DNA of 13,753 nt from Trueperaceae bacterium (GTDB taxonomy: Bacteria; Deinococcota; Deinococci; Deinococcales; Trueperaceae), in NCBI GenBank assembly GCA_003567075.1, contig PXAU01000280.1, positions 1-13,753 on the forward strand, written 5' to 3'. Position 1 is the first letter of the stretch; each line of letters starts with the position of its first letter. The notes under the pieces were generated by a model. That model was not told the DNA's origin. It was given only the letters and a program-made list of their open reading frames with translations, and made no database searches. Shown one piece after another: positions 7,151-13,554 of this stretch. The translations under genes were made by a program, and so were the position numbers.

Positions 7151-7243
7151 TTGTCCACAACCTGGACCATGTTCTCCACATCCACCTCCACAGGCGTGGG
7201 TGCGTACCTGACGCACGACGTGAAGTTCTCCACACTCTCCACA
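7151..7243 (+). repeat. Right DnaA-box cluster (five sites, plus orientation)
   Basis: Starts with TTGTCCACA, one mismatch from the classical box, followed by TTCTCCACA at 7172-7180 and 7226-7234, ACCTCCACA at 7184-7192 and CTCTCCACA at 7235-7243. The last two at the right end are directly abutting. All face the left cluster, so the origin is an imperfect large inverted repeat centred near 7146. Confidence 0.8.
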
Positions 7244-7401
7244 GCCCCTACGATGATTCATCTCCTCCATCCAGCGCTCCCGTACCCCCGGAAGAACCTC
7301 GTGCAGCCCAGCTCGCTTGCAGCGCGCACACCTGTCCTGTCGGTCCGGAACGTTGTGCACCCTGGTCAAGTATGCTGACGGGCAGTGGAAGCGGAGCACC
7401 G

Positions 7402-8490
7402 ATGAGAGTCCACATCCCCACGAAGACGTTGAGCGAGGCGCTCGGTCACGTCGAACGCATCATCCCCACGCGCTCGAGCAACCCGGGCCTCAGCCTACTG
7501 CGACTGCAGGGACGGCAGGACCAGCTGGTGCTCTCGGGGAGCAACCTCGATCTCGACGTTCGGGCCGTCGTCGACGCCGACGTGCGAGGTGAGGGTGAGG
7601 TCGCGGTGCCGGCGGCCGTGCTCGGGCAAGTGGTTCGAGCAGCACCGGCAGAAAGCATCGAACTCGACGTGGGTGCGTCCGAGCTGTCGGTCGCATCGGG
7701 GAGCTTCGCCACCACCTTGCAACTGGTCGCTGCGGAGAACGCGCCCCGCCTCGAGTTCCCGGAGACGTTCGAGGGTGAGATCGAGGGGATGGACCTGGCC
7801 AAGGCGCTCGACCACGTGCGCTACGCGGCGGCTGTGGCCGACTACCAAGCCGTGTTCCGAGGCGTGCGGCTGGAGCTGCACGACGAGCGCACGCGGGCGG
7901 TTGCGACCGACGGGTTCCGGCTCGCCTCGTACCACGCCGCGTCGTCGACGGGCCTCGACGCCGACCTGTTGATTCCGGTGCGCAGCGTCGACGAGCTAGT
8001 GAAGCTGCTCAGCGCAGGAACGGCGCACCTGGCGCTCCAGGGTGGGCAACTCACCGTCGCCAGCGGACGCTACACGGTCAACGCGAAGCTCATGGAGGGC
8101 ACCTTCCCCGATTACGAGCGGGTGATCCCCGCCCAGTTCCCCGTCAAGGTCACGCTCGCCGCAGCCGCCTTGGCCGATGCCGTGGCCAGGGTCGCGGTCA
8201 TGGCCGACAAGTCGGCCAACCATCGCGTCGACCTCTTCATCAAGGACGGGGTCCTGCAGATCACCGCCGAAGGAAGCTACGGCCGCGCCCAGGAGGCGAT
8301 CGACGTGCTCCAGGAGGGGAGCGAGTCCGAGATCGCGCTGGCGTACAACGCCAAGTATCTGGCCGACGCCGTCGGCCCCATCGCCGGCGACATGCAGCTC
8401 GAGTTCTCCGGTACGACCACGCCTTCCGTCGCGACCGACCTGAGCGATCCGGCCTACCTGGCGATGGTCGTGCCCCTGCGCACTGGCTGA
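7402..8490 (+). CDS. dnaN: DNA polymerase III beta subunit (sliding clamp)
   Basis: A 362-residue ring-forming clamp that tethers the replicative polymerase to DNA; the usual length is about 365. The three clamp repeats are recognisable: MRVHIPTKTLSEALGHVERIIP at the start, ATDGFRLASYH in the middle domain, GTFPDYERVIP in the linker to the third, and a hydrophobic C-terminal strand ending VVPLRTG. The ATG at 7402 was chosen because it matches the family N-terminus and has GGAG five bases upstream; an in-frame upstream ATG at 7372 would add ten residues overlapping the promoter region. First gene right of oriC, followed by eno after a 69-base gap. Confidence 0.96.
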   Translation: MRVHIPTKTLSEALGHVERIIPTRSSNPGLSLLRLQGRQDQLVLSGSNLDLDVRAVVDADVRGEGEVAVPAAVLGQVVRAAPAESIELDVGASELSVASGSFATTLQLVAAENAPRLEFPETFEGEIEGMDLAKALDHVRYAAAVADYQAVFRGVRLELHDERTRAVATDGFRLASYHAASSTGLDADLLIPVRSVDELVKLLSAGTAHLALQGGQLTVASGRYTVNAKLMEGTFPDYERVIPAQFPVKVTLAAAALADAVARVAVMADKSANHRVDLFIKDGVLQITAEGSYGRAQEAIDVLQEGSESEIALAYNAKYLADAVGPIAGDMQLEFSGTTTPSVATDLSDPAYLAMVVPLRTG

Positions 8491-8493
8491 GTC

Positions 8494-8511
8494 GCGGCCG
8501 TGAGCGGCCGC
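8494..8511 (+). terminator. Hairpin after dnaN
   Basis: GCGGCCG and CGGCCGC form a perfect seven-base-pair stem with the loop TGAG, three bases past the dnaN stop. No T-tract follows. It could be a weak or factor-assisted terminator, or an attenuator between dnaN and eno; no separate eno promoter is evident in the short gap. Confidence 0.4.
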
Positions 8512-8559
8512 TCGGATGGGGTCGCGCGAAGCGGCGCCGTCCCTCTTGGAGGAACCATC

Positions 8560-9834
8560 ATGACCATCATCGACGACATCCGCGCTATCGAACTGCTCGA
8601 CTCGCGCGGCAACCCCACCGTCGGCGCCACCGTCACCCTCAGCAGCGGCGTCGAGGCCAGCGCCGCCGTCCCCTCTGGCGCCAGCACCGGCGTCCACGAG
8701 GCGGTCGAGCTCCGGGACGGCGACGCCCGCTACGGCGGCAAGGGTGTCCAGAACGCGGTCGCGAACGTCAACGGCCCGATCGCCGAGGCCCTGCTCGGCG
8801 TCGATGCCCTCGATCAGGCCAACCTCGACGAGACGATGATCGCGCTCGACGGGACGCCGAACAAGGCGAGGCTCGGCGCGAACGCCATCCTGGCCGTCTC
8901 GCTCGCCAGCGCTAGAGCAGTCGCGGCCGCACTCGACCTGCCGCTCTACCGCTACCTCGGCGGCACCGGCGCGCGGACGCTTCCGGTGCCGATGATGAAC
9001 GTGATCAACGGCGGCGCGCACGCCGACAACAACGTCGACATGCAGGAGTTCATGCTGGCGCCGGTCGGCTTCGAGCGTTTCTCGGAGGCCCTGCGGGCTG
9101 GGGTCGAGACGTTCCATGCGCTCAAGAAGGTGCTCGCGGGACGCGGTTACAACACCAACGTCGGTGACGAAGGTGGCTTCGCGCCGGATCTGAAGAGCAA
9201 CGTCGAGGCGGTCGAAGTGCTGCTCGAGGCCATCGAGAAGGCTGGCTACGCTCCCGGTGAGCAGATCGCCTTGGCGCTCGACCCGGCTGCGAGCGAGTTC
9301 TACCGCGACGGTGCCTACCACCTCGAGGGTGAGGGCGCGGTGTTGAGCGCGGCGGAGATGGTCGAGTACTGGGCCGACTGGGTCGAGCGCTTCCCCATCC
9401 TCTCGATCGAGGACGGCCTGCACGAGGACGACTGGGCCGGCTGGTCGGCGCTGACGGCGAAGCTCGGCGACCGGACGCAGATCGTCGGCGACGACCTCTT
9501 CGTCACGAACGTCGAACGGCTCGGGCGCGGCATCCGCGAGCATGTCGGCAACGCCATCCTGGTCAAGGTGAACCAGATCGGGACGCTGTCGGAGTCGCTG
9601 GATGCGATCGAGCTCGCCAAGGGAGCGGGCTACCGCTCGATGATCAGCCACCGCTCGGGCGAGACCGAGGACGCCTTCATCGCGGACCTTGCCGTGGCCG
9701 TCAACGCGGGCCAGATCAAGACGGGTTCGGCGAGCCGCAGCGACCGGCTGGCGAAGTACAACCGCCTCCTGGCCATCGAAGCGGAGCTCGGCGACGCGGC
9801 CCGCTTCCTGGGCCGCGACGCCTTCCGCTCGTGA
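8560..9834 (+). CDS. eno: Enolase (phosphopyruvate hydratase)
   Basis: A 424-residue glycolytic enzyme converting 2-phosphoglycerate to phosphoenolpyruvate, cytoplasmic and also a common RNA-degradosome partner in other bacteria. Visible residues: substrate loop GASTG (40-44), H154 in GGAHADNNVD, general acid/base E204 in GDEGGFAPD and K336 in LVKVNQIGT. The Mg ligands are D241, E284 (SIEDGL) and D311 (GDDLFVTN). The signature SHRSGETED is at 363-371. Length is normal. The ATG at 8560 is fixed by GGAGGA six bases upstream and by the family N-terminus; the longer reading frame from 8500 has no such support. Its stop shares GTGA with the pyk start, so PEP production and PEP use are translationally linked. 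Confidence 0.98.
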   Translation: MTIIDDIRAIELLDSRGNPTVGATVTLSSGVEASAAVPSGASTGVHEAVELRDGDARYGGKGVQNAVANVNGPIAEALLGVDALDQANLDETMIALDGTPNKARLGANAILAVSLASARAVAAALDLPLYRYLGGTGARTLPVPMMNVINGGAHADNNVDMQEFMLAPVGFERFSEALRAGVETFHALKKVLAGRGYNTNVGDEGGFAPDLKSNVEAVEVLLEAIEKAGYAPGEQIALALDPAASEFYRDGAYHLEGEGAVLSAAEMVEYWADWVERFPILSIEDGLHEDDWAGWSALTAKLGDRTQIVGDDLFVTNVERLGRGIREHVGNAILVKVNQIGTLSESLDAIELAKGAGYRSMISHRSGETEDAFIADLAVAVNAGQIKTGSASRSDRLAKYNRLLAIEAELGDAARFLGRDAFRS

Positions 9835-11264
9835 TCAACGGCACGCGGCGCACCAAGATCGTCGCCACGCTGGGCCCGGCAACGAGCGACGAGGCCACCA
9901 TCGAAGCGTTGGTCGAGGCTGGCGTCGACGTGTTCCGGCTCAACTTCTCGCACGGCGAGCACGATCTCCACGAGGCGAACGTGGGGCGGATCCGCAAGGT
10001 GAGCGAGCGGCGTGGACGCGCGGTCGGCATCCTGCAGGACCTGCAGGGCCCCAAGATCCGCACCGCGCGCTTCGCGGACGCGGAGGTGACGCTCGAGCCG
10101 GGCGCCACCTTCCGGCTCACCTGCGATGACGACAGCCCCGGTGACCAGACCCGGGTGGGGGTGACCTACCGCAACCTGTGCGAGGACGTCAAGCCCGGTG
10201 ATTCGCTGCTCCTCGACGACGGCCGCCTCAAGCTGCGGGTCGAACGGATCGAGGGCAACGCGATCGTCACCGAGGTCGTGGCGGGAGGCGTGCTCTCGAA
10301 CAACAAGGGCATCAACATCCCGGACGCCGATCTGTCGCTTCCTGCGCTGACGGACAAGGACGCCGTGGACTTGGCCTTCGGCGCCGAGCTCGGCGTCGAT
10401 TGGGTGGCGATGAGCTTCGTGCGCTCGCGCGACGACCTGCTCCTGGCGCGGCACTACATGGTCCGTGCCGGGTCGAACGCCAAGCTGATGGCCAAGATCG
10501 AGAAGCCCGGCGCAGTGCAGCGGTTCACGGAGATCTTGCGTGAGGTGGACGGCGTGATGGTGGCCCGCGGCGACCTGGGCGTGGAGGTGCCGCTGCAGCA
10601 GGTGCCGCAGATCCAGAAGCGCATCATCCGTGAGTGCATCGAGGCCGGCAAGCCGGTGGTGACGGCGACCCAGATGCTGGAGTCGATGATCACCAGCCGG
10701 ATGCCGACCCGGGCGGAGTCCTCCGACGTCGCCAACGCGATCTACGACGGCACCGATGCGGTGATGCTCTCCGGCGAGACCGCGATCGGCGCCTATCCGC
10801 TCGAGGCGGTGCGCATGATGGACAGCATCGCCCGGGCGGTGGAACGCGATCCGCAGTACATCGACCACATGCGTGAGCAGGCGCCGCAACCCGACGACAC
10901 GACCGCCGACGCCGTGTCGTCGGGCGCGGTGAAGATCGCCAACGCGCTCGGCGCTGAGCTGGTGGTGTCGTTCACGGCATCGGGCACGACCGCGGCGCGC
11001 GTGTCGCGCTACCGACCGAACGCGCCGATCCTGGCGGTCACCCCGTACGAGCGGGTGTGCCGGCAGTTGTCGGTGTCGTGGGGCGTGCTCACGCACGCCT
11101 CCGAGGACATCACCTCCACCGACGAGATGGTGGAGGTGTGGACGCAGGCGATCACGGGTCGCGACCTGATCGAACCGGGGGCGCGCTACGTGATCACTGC
11201 CGGTGTCCCTTTCGGGATGCGCGGCACCACCAACATGATCCGGGTGGAGCGTTTCCGACCGTGA
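9831..11264 (+). CDS. pyk: Pyruvate kinase
   Basis: A 477-residue enzyme that turns phosphoenolpyruvate and ADP into pyruvate and ATP. The N-terminal TKIVATLGPA leads into the barrel, with R36, N38 and S40 in FRLNFSHGE. The B domain follows after about residue 75. Catalytic K222 and metal ligand E224 lie in MAKIEKPGA, D248 in ARGDLGVE, and the conserved TATQMLESM is at 278-286. The C-terminal domain (about 355-477) is complete. Length matches bacterial type I/II enzymes. The GTG start at 9831 overlaps the eno stop as GTGA and has no clear Shine-Dalgarno of its own, so it likely depends on re-initiation after eno. The same dnaN-eno-pyk order occurs in Thermus. Confidence 0.97.
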   Translation: MINGTRRTKIVATLGPATSDEATIEALVEAGVDVFRLNFSHGEHDLHEANVGRIRKVSERRGRAVGILQDLQGPKIRTARFADAEVTLEPGATFRLTCDDDSPGDQTRVGVTYRNLCEDVKPGDSLLLDDGRLKLRVERIEGNAIVTEVVAGGVLSNNKGINIPDADLSLPALTDKDAVDLAFGAELGVDWVAMSFVRSRDDLLLARHYMVRAGSNAKLMAKIEKPGAVQRFTEILREVDGVMVARGDLGVEVPLQQVPQIQKRIIRECIEAGKPVVTATQMLESMITSRMPTRAESSDVANAIYDGTDAVMLSGETAIGAYPLEAVRMMDSIARAVERDPQYIDHMREQAPQPDDTTADAVSSGAVKIANALGAELVVSFTASGTTAARVSRYRPNAPILAVTPYERVCRQLSVSWGVLTHASEDITSTDEMVEVWTQAITGRDLIEPGARYVITAGVPFGMRGTTNMIRVERFRP

Positions 11265-11343
11265 GCGCCGGCGCGGAGTGAAGCGCGGCGCGCCGAGGCG
11301 AGCGACCCCGGAGCGGCGGGCAGTAAGCGCTTGCTAACGTTAT

Positions 11344-11359
11344 AACTAGGAATCTAGTT
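11344..11359. promoter_or_regulatory. CTAG-type operator before arsR
   Basis: AACTAG-GAAT-CTAGTT is a perfect inverted repeat with six-base arms and a four-base centre. Its right arm shares two bases with the -35 box, so a bound dimer would block RNA polymerase. Two further CTAG words lie at 11367-11370 in the spacer and 11385-11388 over the -10/start. The same design recurs at 11832-11847. Confidence 0.7.
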
Positions 11360-11386
11360 GACAAGGCTAGGTCGCGTAGCTACACT
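11358..11386 (+). promoter_or_regulatory. arsR promoter, near consensus, probably leaderless
   Basis: TTGACA (11358-11363), a 17-base spacer and TACACT (11381-11386). Transcription starting seven bases after the -10 would begin at 11393, the A of the arsR ATG, so the mRNA would have no leader. Fitting this, no Shine-Dalgarno precedes the ATG. This is the best promoter in the window. Leaderless mRNAs are common in Deinococcus. Confidence 0.8.
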
Positions 11387-11392
11387 AGTGGC

Positions 11393-11770
11393 ATGACGAT
11401 CGCGCCCAAGGCCCTGTACCCCAGTAGTGCCGCCGACGCACTGGCGGCCCTCGGTCACGAGGCGCGCCTGGCCATCTTCCGCGCGCTCGTGCGCGCCGGC
11501 GACGACGGGCTGCCGGTCCACCAAGTGCAGGAGCGGCTCGGCGGGATGCCCCGCTCGACCCTCGCCCACCACCTCCAGATGCTGGTGCAGGCCGGGCTGG
11601 TACGCCAGCACAAGGTCGGCGCCGAGGTGCTCAATCGCGCCGACTTCGGCGCCATCCGGGGGCTGGTGGCGTACCTGACCGAAGAGTGTTGCGCCGACGT
11701 GGGCGTTCCCGCCGCCAGCGTGCGCAGCGGTGACGGTCGCGGGGGCTGCGTGGCTGCCGACGACTGCTGA
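11393..11770 (+). CDS. arsR: ArsR-family metalloregulatory repressor
   Basis: A 125-residue winged-helix protein of the ArsR/SmtB family, which leaves its operator when it binds a metal or metalloid ion. The fold is visible as ALGHEARLAIFRAL (19-32), recognition helix PRSTLAHHLQMLVQAGLV (53-70) and a short wing around 71-80. The ELCVCDL metal box of the classical plasmid ArsR is absent. Instead, cysteines lie at the C-terminus: C99-C100 in LTEECCAD, then C119 and C125. This recalls the C-terminal cysteine arrangement of the Acidithiobacillus-type ArsR, so trivalent arsenic is a plausible inducer, by inference. The ATG at 11393 is set by the promoter geometry. A downstream ArsP-like permease supports an arsenic role; another thiophilic metal remains possible. 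Confidence 0.9.
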   Translation: MTIAPKALYPSSAADALAALGHEARLAIFRALVRAGDDGLPVHQVQERLGGMPRSTLAHHLQMLVQAGLVRQHKVGAEVLNRADFGAIRGLVAYLTEECCADVGVPAASVRSGDGRGGCVAADDC

Positions 11771-11783
11771 CCCGAGATCGCTG

Positions 11784-11801
11784 CGTTGCGGCCCGGCAAC
11801 G
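11784..11801 (+). terminator. Small hairpin after arsR
   Basis: CGTTGC and GCAACG form a six-base-pair stem with a GGCCCG loop, about 14 bases past the arsR stop. No T-tract. If it terminates the arsR mRNA, the next gene needs its own promoter, which fits the second operator. Weak on its own. Confidence 0.3.
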
Positions 11802-11825
11802 AACGCCCACCGCGCCGCAAAAGCG

Positions 11826-11847
11826 CTAGAAACCTAGTAACCTAGGT
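11826..11847. promoter_or_regulatory. Second CTAG-type operator, before the small gene
   Basis: ACCTAG-TAAC-CTAGGT (11832-11847) is a perfect inverted repeat with six-base arms and a four-base centre, the same layout as the arsR operator. A third CTAG at 11826-11829 puts three CTAG words at an exact eight-base spacing. It ends 29 bases before the 65-residue gene. No clear -35/-10 pair could be picked here, so the promoter it controls is assumed, not seen. Confidence 0.65.
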
Positions 11848-11876
11848 GGCGCCGGCGCCGCCGGGAAGGACCGATC

Positions 11877-12074
11877 ATGATGCACAGCCCCTACGCCCTC
11901 GAGCGCTTCGCCCTCGAGCGCGTGCGCGAGCGCCACGCCGACGCCGAACAGGCGCTGCTGCGGCGCGGACCGGTGCTGCGAGCGGAACGGAGCCTCCTCG
12001 CGGCGCTCGTGCGCAGGCTCGAGGGCCTGCGCACCATCGCGCGAGCGTGGGGCACCCTCACCGGGGCGGCGTAG
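11877..12074 (+). CDS. Small protein of unknown function in the ars-like cluster
   Basis: Not recognised. A 65-residue, arginine- and alanine-rich, predicted mostly helical protein without cysteines, signal peptide or membrane segment. Leucines recur in a helical pattern (LERFALERVRERHADAEQALL), giving an amphipathic, perhaps coiled-coil character. The ATG at 11877 is preceded by GGAAGGA with six bases of spacing, a better ribosome site than either neighbour has; a second ATG follows directly, so either may be used. It starts shortly after the second CTAG operator and ends four bases before the permease GTG. That points to a bicistronic unit and to coupled translation of the permease. It could be a permease partner or a coupling leader peptide. 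No function is assigned. Confidence 0.7.
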   Translation: MMHSPYALERFALERVRERHADAEQALLRRGPVLRAERSLLAALVRRLEGLRTIARAWGTLTGAA

Positions 12075-12078
12075 CGGC

Positions 12079-12996
12079 GTGGCGGCGACCGCCCAGTACG
12101 CGCTCTCGTGGCTTGCGTCGTTCGCGGCGATCTACCTGGCGGTTGTGTTCGCCGCGCACGTGATGGTCCTCAGCCTTGGACCAGCCCGACTGCAGGCCGC
12201 GTTGGGCGGCGCACCCTGGCGCAGCACCGTCGCGGCGCTGGGCTTGGGCGCGCTCACGCCCTTCTGTACCTGCTCGACGGTGCCGCTGGTGGCGGGCATG
12301 CACGCCGCGGGCGTGCCACCGCTGGCCACCACGGCGTTCCTGATCATCTCGCCGATCGTCAACCCGGCGACGGTGGCGCTGCTCGCGACCCTTGCTGGCG
12401 TGCCGCTGGCGGTCGGTTTCGTTCTCCTGGCGGGGCTGCTGGCCGTGGTCGTAGCGGGCGCCCTGGCGCTCGTCCGGGTGCGGCCGCGCCCGCACGACGG
12501 CGCGGTCGGCTGCGTGGCGGCGGAGGAGGGCGGTACGCTTCCGTGGCCAGGCCGAATCGGGCGCGCCGTCAAGGCGGCCCGGCGCGACCTGGGGCGGCTC
12601 ACGCCCGTGTTGGTCGCCGTTGCGGTCTTGGGGGCGGCGCTCCATGGGCGCGTCGACGTCGACGTCATCGGCCGCTCGCTCGAGGCCGCGGGGCCGCTGG
12701 CGGTGCCGCTGGCGGTGCTGGTCGGAGTCCCGGTGTACGCCTCCACAGCCGTACTGCTTCCGCTCGGCGGGGCGCTGCTGACCGGCGGCGCCAGCCTGGG
12801 CGTCGTCAGCGCATTCCTCATCGGCGCCACCGGACTCTCGTTGCCCGAGGGCGTGCTGCTGTACCGGCTGTTGGGCGGGCGCTACCTGCGGGCCCTGGTG
12901 GCTGCCTTCGTGCTGGCCACGGTCGCGCTCGGGTACCTGGTCGATGCACTCACGGCGGCGACGGTGCCGGAGCTGCTCGCGGGCGGCCAGCCGTAG
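12079..12996 (+). CDS. ArsP-like permease (COG0701, PF03773 family)
   Basis: A 305-residue polytopic membrane protein with about eight hydrophobic stretches in two halves, at roughly 8-33, 50-75, 80-105, 108-133 and 172-190, 205-228, 238-262, 270-290. The first half has the family's cysteine motif as TPFCTCSTVP (60-69; C63, C65) and SPIVNP (91-96). The second half has GVPVYASTAVLLPLGGALL and SLPEGVLL (254-261), as in ArsP. A charged loop with H139 and C145 joins the halves. ArsP of Campylobacter exports trivalent organoarsenicals, so export of arsenicals or another soft metal compound is the inferred role. The GTG start at 12079 lies four bases after the small gene and has only a weak ribosome site, so coupling is likely. 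Paralogues in this family (YraQ-like) have other or unknown roles, hence no symbol. Confidence 0.82.
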   Translation: MAATAQYALSWLASFAAIYLAVVFAAHVMVLSLGPARLQAALGGAPWRSTVAALGLGALTPFCTCSTVPLVAGMHAAGVPPLATTAFLIISPIVNPATVALLATLAGVPLAVGFVLLAGLLAVVVAGALALVRVRPRPHDGAVGCVAAEEGGTLPWPGRIGRAVKAARRDLGRLTPVLVAVAVLGAALHGRVDVDVIGRSLEAAGPLAVPLAVLVGVPVYASTAVLLPLGGALLTGGASLGVVSAFLIGATGLSLPEGVLLYRLLGGRYLRALVAAFVLATVALGYLVDALTAATVPELLAGGQP

Positions 12997-13028
12997 CCGC
13001 CGGCATCGTGCGGCGCTTCCATGACGAT

Positions 13029-13054
13029 GGGGCGGGACCAGACGGTCCCGCCCC
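13029..13054. terminator. Strong hairpin between convergent permease and rplI
   Basis: An 11-base-pair perfect stem (GGGGCGGGACC with GGTCCCGCCCC) with the loop AGAC, about 30 bases past the permease stop and 54 bases past the rplI stop. It is symmetric, so it could serve both converging genes. Neither side has a T-tract. Confidence 0.7.
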
Positions 13055-13058
13055 TGCA

Positions 13059-13087
13059 GTCAAGAGGCGCCGCGTCAAGAGGCGCCG
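13059..13087 (+). repeat. Tandem 15-bp-period direct repeat
   Basis: GTCAAGAGGCGCCG occurs twice, at 13059-13072 and 13074-13087, separated by a single C. It lies between the bidirectional hairpin and the rplI stop. No known role; it may be a slippage product. Confidence 0.75.
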
Positions 13088-13107
13088 ATCATGCGATCAG
13101 CAGCGCG

Positions 13108-13554
13108 TTACTCCTCCGCCACCACGTTGAGTCGCAGGTCGATCGTGACCTCGGGGTGGGGTCGGTACGGCACCACGTACTCGCCCAACATCTTGATCGG
13201 CTCGCGCAGGTCGATCTTGCGTCGGTCGATCTCGACGTCGAGCGCGGCCAGCAAGGCGGCGGCGATGTCGCGGGTGCCCACCGAGCCGTAGATGCGCTCC
13301 TCGCCGGCGCGCACCTTGATCTCGACCGAGGCGTCGCCTAGCAGCTCCTTCAGCCGCTCGGCGTCGCCCTTGCGCTCGGAGAGCTGCTTGGCGCGCTGTG
13401 ACAGTCGAGCCTGCAGCTCCTTCTGGTTCGCGGCGGTGGCCGGCAGGGCCAGGCCCTGCGGCACCAGGAAGTTGCGGGCGTAGCCCGGCCGGACCCTGAC
13501 GACGTCGCCGGCCTCGCCCAGGTGTTCGACCGGTTCCAGCAGGATGACGTTCAC
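13108..13554 (-). CDS. rplI: 50S ribosomal protein L9
   Basis: A 148-residue two-domain protein of the large subunit near the L1 stalk base. The N-terminal rRNA-binding domain has MNVILLEPVEHLGEAGDVV and the signature GYARNFLVPQGLA (24-36). A long charged connecting helix runs from about 41 to 74, followed by the C-terminal domain. Length is standard. The GTG start at 13554 overlaps the rpsR stop as GTGA, so the two are translated as a pair; this is the usual rpsR-rplI order. It ends in the convergent intergenic region facing the permease gene. Confidence 0.98.
   Translation of the reverse strand: MNVILLEPVEHLGEAGDVVRVRPGYARNFLVPQGLALPATAANQKELQARLSQRAKQLSERKGDAERLKELLGDASVEIKVRAGEERIYGSVGTRDIAAALLAALDVEIDRRKIDLREPIKMLGEYVVPYRPHPEVTIDLRLNVVAEE

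Larger units (their letters stand above)
6940..7401. other. oriC: oriC: non-coding origin between dnaA and dnaN
   Basis: This 462-bp gap has no convincing gene and holds at least twelve sites ending in TCCACA or the mirror TGTGGA, one allowing a mismatch. Read on the minus strand: 7051-7059, 7073-7081, 7084-7092, 7096-7104, 7123-7131, 7133-7141. Read on the plus strand: 6992-7000, 7151-7159, 7172-7180, 7184-7192, 7226-7234, 7235-7243. Closest to TTATCCACA are 7151-7159 (TTGTCCACA), the three TTCTCCACA sites, and 7096-7104 (TTATCCCCA on the minus strand). Thermus also has its origin between dnaA and dnaN. No obvious AT-rich unwinding element is visible; the least GC-rich patch is around 7250-7275. 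The stretch 7244-7400 holds nothing else I can support. Confidence 0.93.
12997..13107. other. Convergent intergenic region
   Basis: A short gap of 111 bases between permease and rplI stops. It contains the strong hairpin and the tandem repeat listed separately and no gene. Confidence 0.8.

Noticed and set aside
7353..7376. TTGTGC and TATGCT as a dnaN promoter
   Set aside because: The spacing is only 12 bases, too short for a normal sigma-70 promoter, and no better -35 was found.
7046..7399. Small open frames within the dnaA-dnaN gap
   Set aside because: Several frames are open but contain the repeated DnaA boxes as low-complexity peptide and have no ribosome site or family match.
6940..7401. 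CRISPR-like array from repeated TGTGGA words
   Set aside because: Repeats are about nine bases, irregularly spaced and in both orientations, which fits DnaA boxes and not a CRISPR array.
7996..9651. 551-codon open frame on the minus strand across dnaN and eno
   Set aside because: It is antisense to two certain genes and reads as arginine-, aspartate- and valine-rich noise typical of a GC-rich shadow frame, with no family resemblance.
9630..11096. 488-codon open frame on the minus strand across pyk
   Set aside because: Antisense to pyk, histidine- and arginine-rich, no recognisable domain; an effect of codon bias.
12108..13130. 340-codon plus-strand frame overlapping the permease gene
   Set aside because: Glycine-, arginine- and alanine-rich without hydrophobic structure, while the overlapping frame gives a clear ArsP-like membrane protein.
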